Below are positions 8,801 to 18,471 of a DNA stretch of 64,000 nucleotides, in pieces. Every line of letters begins with the position of its first letter. Position 1 is the stretch's first letter. The position numbers and the translations under genes are program-made. The notes beneath the pieces are model-generated. The model had not been told where the DNA came from and did no database searches. It worked only from the letters and a program-made list of their open reading frames with translations. This DNA comes from Spirochaetae bacterium HGW-Spirochaetae-1 (GTDB lineage: Bacteria > Spirochaetota > UBA4802 > UBA5550). The stretch covers positions 379,864 through 443,863 of the forward strand of contig PGXY01000004.1 of NCBI GenBank assembly GCA_002839375.1, written 5' to 3'.

Positions 8801-10639
8801 CTATCGTATTTTAAACGTGGCGATATTATCCTTCAGCTTCAGCGTATTGTTCTCTATTTTTTGAGAATTTTCATGCACAATGATAGCACTTTCAGACGTT
8901 TTCTGGGTGATGGTACTGATGGAATTAACGGCTTTGGTCAGTTCTTCCAGTGCTGATTTCTGCTCCAGAGAAGAAGTGTGTATCATATCGGACATTTCCC
9001 GCATGGTCTCGATATTCCCGGCGATTTCGTGATTTTCTTTGATAAGACTCCCGATGAAATCACTTGTTTTATCAATTTCGGTGCGGGTATCGCCGATTTT
9101 TGCGCGGACCGCCTTGAAAATATCCACGGTATCGGAAATGGACTGTAGTTCGACCGATATTCCCGATGTCCGTGCCGATATATCATTACGGATGCTTTTA
9201 ACCAGGGCGCTGGTCTGGTCAGCCAGCTTGTTAACTTCATCGGCGACTACGGCGAATCCCCTTCCATGTTCTCCGGCGCGGGCTGCCTCGATAGCGGCAT
9301 TGAGGGCCAGAAGATTTATCTGGTCTGCCACATCGCTGATATGATTAACCGTTTCTTCAATGGTCTTCATGTATTGGGCCATCCCTTCAATCGCCTTGAC
9401 GGAATTATTTATTGAAGACTCTCCCTGCTCCACGCGGTTGATGGCCTCATTGATCGAGGAATGGAGTTTGTCTATGCTTTCGGAAAGTTCAGTGCTGTTG
9501 TTGTTGATGGTCAGAATGTCATTCTTTACTCTTTCAGCCTGATAGCGCTGCTCATCAATACTCTCCAGTGTCGTATCAAAGGCCGCGAACATTTCCTCGT
9601 AAGATCCCCCTGTTTCCTCTACGATGGCTGTCAGGTCACTGGACATGTCTGTTAATTTTGATGATGAATCATTGAGGTCCTTGACGGAATTCTCGATCTC
9701 ATTTGAACTGGATGATATAGCATTTACCATATTTTTCAGGTTTTCTTTCATGGTATAAATGGAAATATTTATAGTGGAAAGTTCATCCATGACCGCGATT
9801 TTTTTCGCAAAAGCAGAGAGGTCTCCGTGGCCGACTTTTTCCAGGAAGTCCTGGATGTTGTTTATTTTGACATAGATTGTTTTTGACAGCACCCGCGATA
9901 CCAATATCGCGGCGGAGAGACCCACGATGCCGAAAAAAATCATGCGGAGATAGATTTCTTTTGAATACCCGCCTGTGTTCTGAATAAGGGTGAGCATATA
10001 GGTCATCAGGATCAGGAAAGGAAGAAAGGCAATCGTCGTGATCGATGTTGTGAGCTTGGTAAAAAGGCTCATCTTCCATCTGAGCCTGGTCTTGAGGGGA
10101 AAGGGGAAAACACCTTCATTATAGATTTTCTGAATAAAAAGTTCCGTGAGGAGAAAGTATAAAACGGTCCCCAGGGGAGCATTGATTATGATAAGCATTA
10201 TCATGTTGGTGATCTGCATACTATTGGGATTGCCAAAGATGAAAAAAGGAACACAAAACATTAAAAGACCACCAACCCAGCGGAAGAAGGCACCGAAGCT
10301 GTGGTAAAAGGGGAGAGAAAGAAAACGATGAAGGGCTTTCTGGTATTCTTCTTCGTCGGACTTTTCGTTATTTACCAGCTTTTTAAAGTAGGACCAGACG
10401 GGTGCAATTACAATCATATTGTTTATGTGCGTGGTGATGAAGGAAATCGTTGTGGCTATCGGGGCTGTTATGAACAATATCCAGAGCTGTTCCTTGGTTA
10501 GAGCCAGATTTGACCAACCATAAAAAACCATGAAAGGGACAATAAGGAAATAACTGATACCCTCTGTTTTAAGTATAAAGAAAAATTTAAAATTTCGGAT
10601 AAACCTGCTGTATTGTTGTTGTCCGGAAGAATTCATCAT
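8801..10639 (-). CDS. Methyl-accepting chemotaxis protein with polytopic membrane domain
   Basis: A 612-residue chemoreceptor. The N-terminal about 270 residues hold roughly six hydrophobic segments, such as [13 protein letters not shown] and [18 protein letters not shown], instead of one large periplasmic loop. A HAMP-like linker ([12 protein letters not shown]) leads to a long coiled signalling domain with the conserved hairpin tip [20 protein letters not shown] near residues 440-465. The alternative upstream start (10702) lacks a ribosome site, while ATG 10639 has AGAGAGG three bases before it. Sensing is probably within the membrane or of cell state; the ligand is unknown. Confidence 0.92.
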   Translation of the reverse strand: MMNSSGQQQYSRFIRNFKFFFILKTEGISYFLIVPFMVFYGWSNLALTKEQLWILFITAPIATTISFITTHINNMIVIAPVWSYFKKLVNNEKSDEEEYQKALHRFLSLPFYHSFGAFFRWVGGLLMFCVPFFIFGNPNSMQITNMIMLIIINAPLGTVLYFLLTELFIQKIYNEGVFPFPLKTRLRWKMSLFTKLTTSITTIAFLPFLILMTYMLTLIQNTGGYSKEIYLRMIFFGIVGLSAAILVSRVLSKTIYVKINNIQDFLEKVGHGDLSAFAKKIAVMDELSTINISIYTMKENLKNMVNAISSSSNEIENSVKDLNDSSSKLTDMSSDLTAIVEETGGSYEEMFAAFDTTLESIDEQRYQAERVKNDILTINNNSTELSESIDKLHSSINEAINRVEQGESSINNSVKAIEGMAQYMKTIEETVNHISDVADQINLLALNAAIEAARAGEHGRGFAVVADEVNKLADQTSALVKSIRNDISARTSGISVELQSISDTVDIFKAVRAKIGDTRTEIDKTSDFIGSLIKENHEIAGNIETMREMSDMIHTSSLEQKSALEELTKAVNSISTITQKTSESAIIVHENSQKIENNTLKLKDNIATFKIR

Positions 10640-10670
10640 AAACCTCTCTGAATCCGGTTTCTCTTCTCTG

Positions 10671-10699
10671 AGTATAATGATATATCGGATTTTATGCAA
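10671..10699 (-). promoter_or_regulatory. Predicted promoter of the membrane chemoreceptor
   Basis: On the minus strand TTGCAT (10699-10694) and TATACT (10676-10671) are separated by 17 bases. The start point would fall about 10664, just upstream of the ATG at 10639, which supports that start. Confidence 0.45.
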
Positions 10700-10877
10700 C
10701 AAATAATGTTTTGTGTATTCGAAATAATATGAATATTTATAGCAATTAAAAAATTATTTCCATAATGAAAATATTACCGCAGGATGGGAAATGGAGTCTT
10801 TGACTGTTATGTAGCGCATTATAACGGCAGAATACGCTTATCGAAGCTTATTTAAATCCCGGTACAGGGGCCGGAAA

Positions 10878-11846
10878 TTGTTGCTTGCAGAAATAAAAAC
10901 CGCTGTCATGGTTGTCAGAGATATGGAAAAAGGAAGAGCCGAGTTATATACTCAGGGGGCCTGCTCAAAATGCCCCCGAAAATGCAATACCGACCGGAAG
11001 AACGGGAAATATGGATATTGCAACAGCAGTGACAGACTGAGTTTAGCCGCCATATGTCTGCACCGAGGCGAGGAACCGGTCCTCTCAGGTGACACGGGCA
11101 TGTGCAATATATTTTTCACCCACTGCAATCTTCAATGTATTTACTGCCAGAACTTTCAGATCAGCCGTAACGATACGGAAGAGAAACAAATTCTATTGGA
11201 AGAGGCACTCGATGCCATCGAAGGCTTTCTTGATGCGGGGATTACCTGCGTCGGTTTTGTCGCGCCTTCACATGATATACCACAAATGAAGTCAATCATT
11301 GATGGGTTGAGATGTCGTGCAAGGCATCCCGTCTATGTCATGAATACCTCAGCTTATGACCTGAAGGAGACGATTGAATCCCTGGAAGGATTCATCGATG
11401 TGTATCTTCCCGATTTTAAATACATGGATGAGCGCCTGGCCCGCGATTATTCCGGCGCAATGGACTATCCTTCCGTGGCCCTGCGGGCCCTGCGTGAGAT
11501 GTACCGCCAGAAGGGATCGAACCTGCGCATCAATGGTAAGGGCATGGTTGAATCTGGTTTCATCATCCGTCATCTCATCCTGCCGGGCCATGTGGAGAAC
11601 AGCGTTGCCTGTCTGCGCGCCATCGCCGAGGAATTGTCTCCATCGGTCCATGTGTCCCTCATGTCTCAATATCATCCCGTTAAACCCGTGCACCATCATT
11701 CCATGCTGGGAAGGACTATTACCCGCGAGGAATACGATATGGTCGTGGAGGAGTTTTACCGGCTGGGCTTTCACCGGGGCTGGGTCCAGGAATTTGAGAG
11801 CCACGATGAATATCTTCCCGATTTTGACAAAGACCATCCCTTTTGA
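10878..11846 (+). CDS. PflX-like radical SAM protein
   Basis: A 322-residue radical SAM enzyme resembling pyruvate-formate-lyase activating proteins of the PflX group. The cluster motif CNLQCIYC gives Cys83, Cys87 and Cys90. The N-terminal cysteine pattern CSKCPRKC...GYC and the sequences VGFVAPSHD, YLPDFKYMD and HHHSMLGR fit that group. It has no SPASM cysteines, so it is not an anaerobic sulfatase-maturating enzyme despite the sulfatase next door. The start is TTG at 10878 with a weak AGGGG; ATG at 10908 or 10923 are alternatives. The target protein is unknown. Confidence 0.85.
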   Translation: MLLAEIKTAVMVVRDMEKGRAELYTQGACSKCPRKCNTDRKNGKYGYCNSSDRLSLAAICLHRGEEPVLSGDTGMCNIFFTHCNLQCIYCQNFQISRNDTEEKQILLEEALDAIEGFLDAGITCVGFVAPSHDIPQMKSIIDGLRCRARHPVYVMNTSAYDLKETIESLEGFIDVYLPDFKYMDERLARDYSGAMDYPSVALRALREMYRQKGSNLRINGKGMVESGFIIRHLILPGHVENSVACLRAIAEELSPSVHVSLMSQYHPVKPVHHHSMLGRTITREEYDMVVEEFYRLGFHRGWVQEFESHDEYLPDFDKDHPF

Positions 11847-12114
11847 ACAGGGTACCGGAGAAATTACTCTTCGTCTATTTCCCTGAAAGTATGGGAAAAT
11901 ATCGTCATGCGGGAAAAATAGTATTGAAAGAATATGAAAGTTTCGTGTAATAATGTGATCATTGGCAGGTAATTATATCCATGCAAATGACAACTCTGTT
12001 CTCACAGATTTTTTCCATTCCCCCAAAGTTTATGCTTTTTAAGACCGTAAAAGCAGTGGTGGGGGACTGACCCAGGAATTAGATTAAAAGAAAAACAGGT
12101 CTCGGGAGGGAATC

Positions 12115-13692
12115 ATGGGTAAAGATCGGATAACACGAAGAGGTTTTTTAAAAATCAGTGCAGTAACAGCGACTGCGGCAGCAGCTGCAGGTGCCGGGAT
12201 CTGGGCGTGCGGCAGTACAGTGGGTGATTCAGAGCATGGCGCGGGATTTGATGCAGTCCAATTTACCGGCGGTGAGAGGGTTATACCGGAGAAGGTCATC
12301 GGGAAATTGCCCGATTACGCCGGCAAGCAGCCGAATATCATTACCATACTCTGCGACGATCTGGGCTGGGGTGATATCGGCTGTAACGGAAGTAGGGCCA
12401 TCACGACGCCGAATGTTGATGCTCTCGCACGCCAGGGAGTTCGTTTTACGAATTTTTATTCCTCGTGCTCCGTATGTACTCCTTCGCGATACGGTCTGTT
12501 GACCGGACGGTATCCGGTTCGCTCCGGTCTCACTTTTGTGCTTCCCGCCTCGAACGAATCGGCAATGCGTTTCATGATACGGAGGCTTGGTAGATGGTTC
12601 GGCAGCCTGGGCGCTGTGGACGTGCAGGATGACTGCTGGTCCGATGGTCTGCCCGATGATGAGTTAACCCTGGCAGGAGCGTTAAAGGTAGCGGGCTACC
12701 GAACCGGCATGGTGGGGAAATGGCACCTGGGCGATTTCAGCGCAAATTCGCGATACAACCCCCGCCGGCACGGCTTTGACAGCTTCTTCGGCGTGCCGCA
12801 CAGCAACGACATGTGGCCCTGTGCCCTGTACCGCGATGAGAAAATGCTGGAACCGGACATCAAGCGTGATCAGGCCAGGCTCACGGGCATGTATACAAAA
12901 GAAGCGATGGACTTTATCGATAAGTCGAAGGATGGTTCCTTTTTCCTCTATCTGGCCCACACCTTTCCGCACCAGCCCCTGTATGCGTCGGAAAAGTTTA
13001 AGGATAAATCAAAAGTGGGAATATTCGGCGATGCCGTCGAGGAGATCGACTGGAGTGTGGGCGAGATCATGAAGTGCCTGGAGCGGAACGGCATTGCGGA
13101 CAACACCATTGTCATATTTACCAGCGATAATGGTCCCTGGTATAACGGGAGCCCCGGCGGTTTCCGTGGACGGAAAGGGCAGAGCTATGAAGGAGGGTAC
13201 CGTGTGCCCTTCATTGTGAAGTGGCCCGGCCGGTCCCGGGCCGGAACGGTCTGTTCTGAACCGGCCATGAATATCGATTTATTCCCGACCCTGATGGCGG
13301 CGGCCGGGCTTGCCGCTCCTTCGGACCGGATCATCGATGGGGAAAATATCGAGGGACTTATGACGGGCAGGAAGGCAAAGTCGCCGCATGATACCCTGTA
13401 CTTCTATCACTACGAGGAGCTGGAAGGAATACGGCAGGGTGATTGGAAGTATTTCCGCAGCATCAACCACTACACATGGCCGCAGCCCGTTGACAAGAAA
13501 TCCACCTTCATGGGGAAGGTCGCCAAGGGTAATTTCGGCGACTGGCCGAACCTGTATCGGCTCGACGTTGACGAAGGGGAATGCTATAATCAGGCCGAGC
13601 GCTATCCTGAAGTGTGTCGGCAAATGGAAATGGTAATTGAAAAATGGGAGCAGGGGATAGCGAAGAACCCGCGTGGATGGCTGAAGAAATAG
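12115..13692 (+). CDS. Tat-exported sulfatase
   Basis: A 525-residue type I sulfatase that would hydrolyse sulfate esters after conversion of its active-site cysteine to formylglycine. The maturation motif is CTPSR with Cys121. Metal and substrate residues appear in LCDDLGWGD, GKWHLGD, HTFPHQPLY and TSDNGPW. The N-terminus is a twin-arginine signal (RRGFLKIS followed by an alanine-rich stretch), ending near IWACGS, which could be a lipobox. Export is therefore folded, through Tat. GGGAGGG precedes the ATG. No formylglycine-generating enzyme is in the window. The substrate is unknown. Confidence 0.94.
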   Translation: MGKDRITRRGFLKISAVTATAAAAAGAGIWACGSTVGDSEHGAGFDAVQFTGGERVIPEKVIGKLPDYAGKQPNIITILCDDLGWGDIGCNGSRAITTPNVDALARQGVRFTNFYSSCSVCTPSRYGLLTGRYPVRSGLTFVLPASNESAMRFMIRRLGRWFGSLGAVDVQDDCWSDGLPDDELTLAGALKVAGYRTGMVGKWHLGDFSANSRYNPRRHGFDSFFGVPHSNDMWPCALYRDEKMLEPDIKRDQARLTGMYTKEAMDFIDKSKDGSFFLYLAHTFPHQPLYASEKFKDKSKVGIFGDAVEEIDWSVGEIMKCLERNGIADNTIVIFTSDNGPWYNGSPGGFRGRKGQSYEGGYRVPFIVKWPGRSRAGTVCSEPAMNIDLFPTLMAAAGLAAPSDRIIDGENIEGLMTGRKAKSPHDTLYFYHYEELEGIRQGDWKYFRSINHYTWPQPVDKKSTFMGKVAKGNFGDWPNLYRLDVDEGECYNQAERYPEVCRQMEMVIEKWEQGIAKNPRGWLKK

Positions 13693-13822
13693 TCTGAAAT
13701 ATTACAGTGCTGGTAAAAATGTATAGGTCCTGTCTATGCTACGGCAGGTATTAATAAATGGGTGCTGTAGCAGTTTTAATATATGTATGTATATCTGGCA
13801 CGCGACTATTCCGGTGAATGAA

Positions 13823-13894
13823 AATTTAAAAAAGCCTTGCAATCCCGGCATGTTCTGTAAATAAAGAATCGTCATGGTTTCCTGAAACAGGATC
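13823..13894 (+). repeat. Intergenic element, copy A (related to 25423-25494)
   Basis: This 72-base stretch aligns without gaps to 25423-25494, with 50 of 72 bases identical by manual count. Shared blocks include CCTTGC, GTTCTG, AATAA, ATGGTT and CCTGA. Within it, TTGCAA and AATAAA are 17 bases apart, so it may be a promoter with a conserved downstream part. It ends 104 bases before the ClC gene. The rest of the 306-base gap (13693-13998) holds no gene or terminator that I can see. Confidence 0.5.
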
Positions 13895-13998
13895 AGAGAA
13901 GAGATGTTCAGATTCAGTGGGTCGGGTTTTCGTGATGGCTGTTCCTGAATATTACTATCTCAAAGGAGAATTGTTTTGGAAATTTTTCGAGGAAATAA

Positions 13999-16080
13999 TT
14001 GTTAAGCATGAAAAATCTCTTTTCCCAAATATATACAACATCTTCAGTAAAACTTTTAAAACTTATAGACAAAGCCAAGATGACTGAACATTCATTTATG
14101 GTTATTATGGCTTTGATCATCGGCACGATTGCCGGCTTTGGCGCGGTTCTAATCAGAATAATGATTAAAACAATTTCTGATTTATCCTTCCCGGGCAACG
14201 CTTCTCTTTTATCAAATATAATTTCAGCGCCATGGTATTTAAAGATACTTGTACCCGGCATTGGAGGCCTGATTGTAGGACCACTTATTTTCTTTTTTGC
14301 AAGGGAAGCAAAAGGTCATGGTGTTCCTGAGGTCATGCAGGCAATATTATTAAAAGGTGGTGTTATAAGGCCGAGGGTTGCGATAATTAAAGCTATTGCG
14401 TCATCGATAACGATTGGTACGGGCGGTTCTGTCGGAAGAGAGGGCCCTATCGTACAGATTGGTGCCAGTATTGGATCATCAATAGGACAATTTTTTAAAG
14501 TATCAAGAAATCGAATGAATACCTTTGTAGGATGCGGAGCCGCGGCCGGGATTGCAGCAGCATTCAATGCTCCGGTAGCAGGAGCTCTCTTTGCTGTAGA
14601 AATAATACTTCAGGATTTCACGTTTACGCAATTTTCTCCCATAGTTATTTCCTCTGTAATGGCGACAATAGTATCTCATAAGTTTGAAGGTGATTTTGCC
14701 GCCTTTAAAATCATGCCGCAAAGCTATCAGCTTGCCCACCCGTATGAGATTATCTTTTATTTTATATTAGCAATATTTACAGCTATGGTTGGTGCACTAT
14801 TTATTAAGGTTCTTTATGCTTCAGAAGATTTTTTTGACTTAACATTTAAATTTCCGGAATATCTTAAGCCTGCAGTAGGAGGCTTAATCATAGGATCCGT
14901 AGCAGTCTTTTTCCCTGAAATAATGGGTTCCGGATATGAAACAATAACCGGCGCGCTGCATGGTGAAATTATCTGGTATATGGCCGTCATGATGATTTTT
15001 GTGAAAATATTTGTTACGTCAATGTCTCTTGGATCGGGCGGTTCGGGAGGTATTTTTGCTCCGTCATTATTTCTCGGGGCAATGACCGGTGCTGCATTTG
15101 GAACAATTGTTCATAGTTATTTTCCTGCAATAACATCGGGATCCGGTACCTATGCAGTGGTAGCAATGGGAGGACTTGTTGCTGCAACAACCTATGCCCC
15201 GATAACAGCAATTATTGTCGTCTTTGAATTAACAAAGGATAATAATATCATCCTTCCTTTGATGATCACCTGTATAATCAGCACTTTAATTGCCACAAAA
15301 TTTTCCAGGGAATCGATCTACACGCTTAAGCTGGTAAACCGGAATATTCATATTAAAGACGGAGCAGAAATTAATATAATGAAATCAATTTTTGTTAAGG
15401 ATGTTTATACGAAGGATATTGAAAGTATATACTCAAATATTAAATTTGATGAAGTTGTTAATAAGATTCTTATAGGACGAGATCCCTATTTCCCGGTTAT
15501 AGATTCACAGAAAAGGTTTAAAGGAATAATATCCATTTATGATATTAAAGAATATTTATATGAAAAAGATATTTTGCGCGATCTTTTAATCGCCGATGAT
15601 ATTTCAAATAAAACTGTTGAAGCACTCACTCTTGATGATACCTGTCAGGAAGCTATTGACAGATTAAGTGAAAGCAATCTTCAGGGGATACCGGTTGTTG
15701 ATAAGAAAAAAGGGGATAAACTTCTTGGCATGATATGGCGTAAAGATATTCTTGATGCATATAATAAAGAAATTGAAAGAAGAGATATCACTTCCTCTTA
15801 TGCAAGCAAAATAACAATGAAGAATATAGATTCGGATGTGCATTTTTTTGAAGGATACGCAATGACAGAAATATCCATCCCTGAAAAGTTCATTGGCAAA
15901 TCAATTAAAGAATTAAATATTCGGGCAAAATACGGAATAGACATTCTCCTTATAAGAAGTAATAGTGAAAATAAATCGATTATAAAAGCAATGCCAAAAC
16001 CCGAATATATTTTCTCCTATAATGATTCAATTGTAATTTCAGGTGAAATAGGAAAAATAAGTTCACTAAAAAATCTGTAG
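13999..16080 (+). CDS. ClC-type chloride channel/transporter with CBS and TrkA-C domains
   Basis: A 693-residue membrane protein that moves chloride or a related anion. Residues about 30-440 form the ClC domain, with GHGVP, the gating-glutamate motif GREGP, AAAFNAPVAGALFAVE and GGIFAPSLFLGA. Two CBS domains (about 455-600) and a TrkA-C/RCK-C domain (about 610-693) follow and may bind nucleotides. At the position of the inner proton glutamate of ClC-ec1 (LFxxEE) the sequence is LFAVEI, so that residue appears to be Ile. The TTG at 13999 has AGGA five bases upstream; ATG 14008 is the alternative. The gene is A+T-richer than its neighbours (bases 15361-15420 hold 15 G+C), suggesting transfer. 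Confidence 0.93.
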   Translation: MLSMKNLFSQIYTTSSVKLLKLIDKAKMTEHSFMVIMALIIGTIAGFGAVLIRIMIKTISDLSFPGNASLLSNIISAPWYLKILVPGIGGLIVGPLIFFFAREAKGHGVPEVMQAILLKGGVIRPRVAIIKAIASSITIGTGGSVGREGPIVQIGASIGSSIGQFFKVSRNRMNTFVGCGAAAGIAAAFNAPVAGALFAVEIILQDFTFTQFSPIVISSVMATIVSHKFEGDFAAFKIMPQSYQLAHPYEIIFYFILAIFTAMVGALFIKVLYASEDFFDLTFKFPEYLKPAVGGLIIGSVAVFFPEIMGSGYETITGALHGEIIWYMAVMMIFVKIFVTSMSLGSGGSGGIFAPSLFLGAMTGAAFGTIVHSYFPAITSGSGTYAVVAMGGLVAATTYAPITAIIVVFELTKDNNIILPLMITCIISTLIATKFSRESIYTLKLVNRNIHIKDGAEINIMKSIFVKDVYTKDIESIYSNIKFDEVVNKILIGRDPYFPVIDSQKRFKGIISIYDIKEYLYEKDILRDLLIADDISNKTVEALTLDDTCQEAIDRLSESNLQGIPVVDKKKGDKLLGMIWRKDILDAYNKEIERRDITSSYASKITMKNIDSDVHFFEGYAMTEISIPEKFIGKSIKELNIRAKYGIDILLIRSNSENKSIIKAMPKPEYIFSYNDSIVISGEIGKISSLKNL

Positions 16081-16261
16081 AATTAACTACAAAGTAAAAT
16101 TTTAAAAATTCTTGCCCTCACGAATCATCGGACCTAAAACCCTGCGCGACTGGATCCAGATCTAATTCATTAAATAGAGACATAAAAACCTATGTTTTCT
16201 ATTCCTGATCCGGCAGGTGCTATTAATTGCTTGTCATACCAATGAACAGTAGGTATTTTTA

Positions 16262-17629
16262 ATGAAGCGTCTGACATTATCCTCTGAGCAAGAGGATGAT
16301 ACGTTATGTGAAAAAGCCAATAATTATGTCATGAAAAAAAACAGAAACATTATACTATTGATTCCGGCGACCGTGATATTCATTTCCTTCATTATGATGG
16401 TAAATGATACCATGATTTCGATAAGGCTGAATGAACTTACAATGCTTCTTCAGGATATTGACCGCAGTGAGGGCCGTATTGACAATATTGGACTGGTGAC
16501 CACCTATGAAACACATAAGAAATTATTTGAGAACAGGATGACCCAGGACAAAGCCGATGCCATTGAGTATAAAATTAATTCTCTGGCGAATCTCAAAACA
16601 GAAAATAACAATCAATTCGCCTCAATGTTCAGTTTGTTTTCTTTACCGGCGATCAGGGTGATCAACTTTAACAGGCTCATGCTCGGTAAAATTCCGCTCA
16701 CCTATCACCACGAAAATGATCCGGTTTCTATCAACGTGGACCTGGCATATTATTATGAACGGAACTTTCATTATAAACGCGCTATAGAACTTTACGATAA
16801 AAGCCTTGCTGAAACAAATCTGCCTGACAGCATAAGGGCCGGGATTTTACTTCATCAGGGATACTGTTACGCACTTTCCCAGCTTGACGGAAAAGCGCGA
16901 AAAAACTATTTGATTATTATTGAAAAATACGGCAGGGAGAACAGCGCGATTACCGCTACGGTCCTGCTGCGGTATCTTGAAGGTTTCAGTCTCGCGCGGC
17001 AGCGGGTATTGAGCGGTAAGGATGACTCGCTGTCACAAAGTCAGCAGCTGGTCAACCTGCTGGATTACAAACGGGCCCTTGCGATTCTTGATGCAGTGGA
17101 ACACGAGGCAAAACCTGAAGATATTTCCCGTATTACCTATTTCAAGGCCCGGTGTTTCGCCGGTATGGGGGAAACGAAACGGGCCGTGGATAATTATTTG
17201 AAGGTTGTCACGTCAGATCCTTCATCACAGTATGCCCGTTGTTCCAACCGGAAGCTGTTTATACTAGGATCGCGGAGCGGAGAAAAGGAACTTGTGGAAA
17301 TTTCAATGCAATTAAACACAAAATTAAATGATCCTGAGTTGAGCAGGATGATCAAGGAAAATGATGTAAATACTGACAATGGCATTGAAAAACAAAACAC
17401 GATTAAAATAGATCTTTCTGCTGACACGCGGGAAAAAATCGAGAAAATAGTATCACAAAAAAAAGAACCGGAAATGAAAGCGGACAGGTACCTGGTTATC
17501 CATACCAGCGACGGGAACACCTTCAAAGGGACAATCATCGAAGAAACCGCGGATCATATTGCACTTAAGACCTCAATCGGCAGTATTAATGTTAAAAAAG
17601 ACAGAATCATAAAAATTACCGATAAATGA
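16262..17629 (+). CDS. Membrane-anchored TPR protein with C-terminal envelope motif
   Basis: A 455-residue protein with a short cytoplasmic head, one transmembrane segment (IILLIPATVIFISFIMM, about 24-42) and TPR-like helical repeats through the middle, for example YYYERNFHYKRAIELYDKSL. The last about 40 residues form a beta-rich module (FKGTIIEET...I..I). The next gene carries a similar module at its N-terminus and overlaps this stop by four bases. The pair is therefore probably co-expressed and works together in the envelope. The specific function is unknown. Confidence 0.8.
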   Translation: MKRLTLSSEQEDDTLCEKANNYVMKKNRNIILLIPATVIFISFIMMVNDTMISIRLNELTMLLQDIDRSEGRIDNIGLVTTYETHKKLFENRMTQDKADAIEYKINSLANLKTENNNQFASMFSLFSLPAIRVINFNRLMLGKIPLTYHHENDPVSINVDLAYYYERNFHYKRAIELYDKSLAETNLPDSIRAGILLHQGYCYALSQLDGKARKNYLIIIEKYGRENSAITATVLLRYLEGFSLARQRVLSGKDDSLSQSQQLVNLLDYKRALAILDAVEHEAKPEDISRITYFKARCFAGMGETKRAVDNYLKVVTSDPSSQYARCSNRKLFILGSRSGEKELVEISMQLNTKLNDPELSRMIKENDVNTDNGIEKQNTIKIDLSADTREKIEKIVSQKKEPEMKADRYLVIHTSDGNTFKGTIIEETADHIALKTSIGSINVKKDRIIKITDK

Positions 17630-18453
17630 TGATGAGAAAAATCCGGCCTCTGTTTTTTGCGTCTGTTATGTTATTGCTACCTTGTATCGGCATGGCTGAT
17701 GTGGTTGTCACCAAAGACGATATGATCCTCAATGGCAAAATAATAGAAGAGGTTAAAAACAAGCACGTGAAGTTCGCCAACTATCATGGTACGTTTACCA
17801 TATACTATGCGCAGATCAAAGAAATCCATCGGACGGAAAAGTATGAGGATGATGTCCTGCTTTTCAAAAAAATGGGGATAAGCATTGATGAATCAGTGGT
17901 GAAAACGAACTACCAGGCAGGTATTGAAAAACTCGAAGCGGGAAAAACCGGCGGCAAAAAACCGGCAGACGATTCCATGCAATACTTATTGTTCGGGTCA
18001 CCTTTTATTATTTTTAATACAGGGGAAATACAATCTGTTTTGCCCTGCAGCTTTGGAATGTCCGTTTCAGGCGAAATCCGGTTTCAGACCGGTTATACAT
18101 TTTTACCCGATGGTATGAACTTAGATGTTCAATATTTTCACGCAGAAAGAGATATAAGAAAAATCTCAGCTTTCCGTTCCGGTCTCGGCGCCGTATGGAT
18201 AATTCCCGTGAGCATCCGCGGTTATTCATTACATCTGGCCATGTCTCCCGCCCTGGGAATCGGTTATTACGCGGTGCAGGGTAGATACCGCGAAACTGAA
18301 GGTGCCAAGTTTCATTCATCCTTTACAGCCGGGCCGGAATTTCTCATCTCTTCCTGGGTGATCTCCCCGCGCTTGAGGTTCGATTATATTTATGACAATA
18401 CGGCGCCCCTATTCGGGGTTGGATTTTCCATGGGAGCGGGATATCTTTTTTAA
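17626..18453 (+). CDS. Secreted protein, probable outer-membrane beta-barrel
   Basis: A 275-residue protein with a Sec signal (about residues 1-24, ending GMA). A short module (LNGKIIEEV...HVKF...IKEI) resembles the tail of the preceding protein. The C-terminal half has alternating polar and hydrophobic stretches such as LHLAMSPALGIGYYAV and ends GVGFSMGAGYLF, a terminal aromatic typical of outer-membrane barrels. Its start overlaps the upstream TPR gene (ATGA). Function unknown. Confidence 0.75.
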   Translation: MMMRKIRPLFFASVMLLLPCIGMADVVVTKDDMILNGKIIEEVKNKHVKFANYHGTFTIYYAQIKEIHRTEKYEDDVLLFKKMGISIDESVVKTNYQAGIEKLEAGKTGGKKPADDSMQYLLFGSPFIIFNTGEIQSVLPCSFGMSVSGEIRFQTGYTFLPDGMNLDVQYFHAERDIRKISAFRSGLGAVWIIPVSIRGYSLHLAMSPALGIGYYAVQGRYRETEGAKFHSSFTAGPEFLISSWVISPRLRFDYIYDNTAPLFGVGFSMGAGYLF

Positions 18454-18471
18454 ATTAAAGCCAGGCATGAA

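Noticed and set aside
12048-12080. GGGGGACTGACCC stretch resembling a REP arm
   Set aside because: It has no inverted partner and differs from the palindrome at 179-218; probably chance.
10878-13692. Radical SAM gene as the maturase of the neighbouring sulfatase
   Set aside because: The protein has the CxxxCxxC motif but no C-terminal SPASM cysteines of sulfatase-maturating enzymes and matches the PflX group instead; the 268-base gap gives no operon support.
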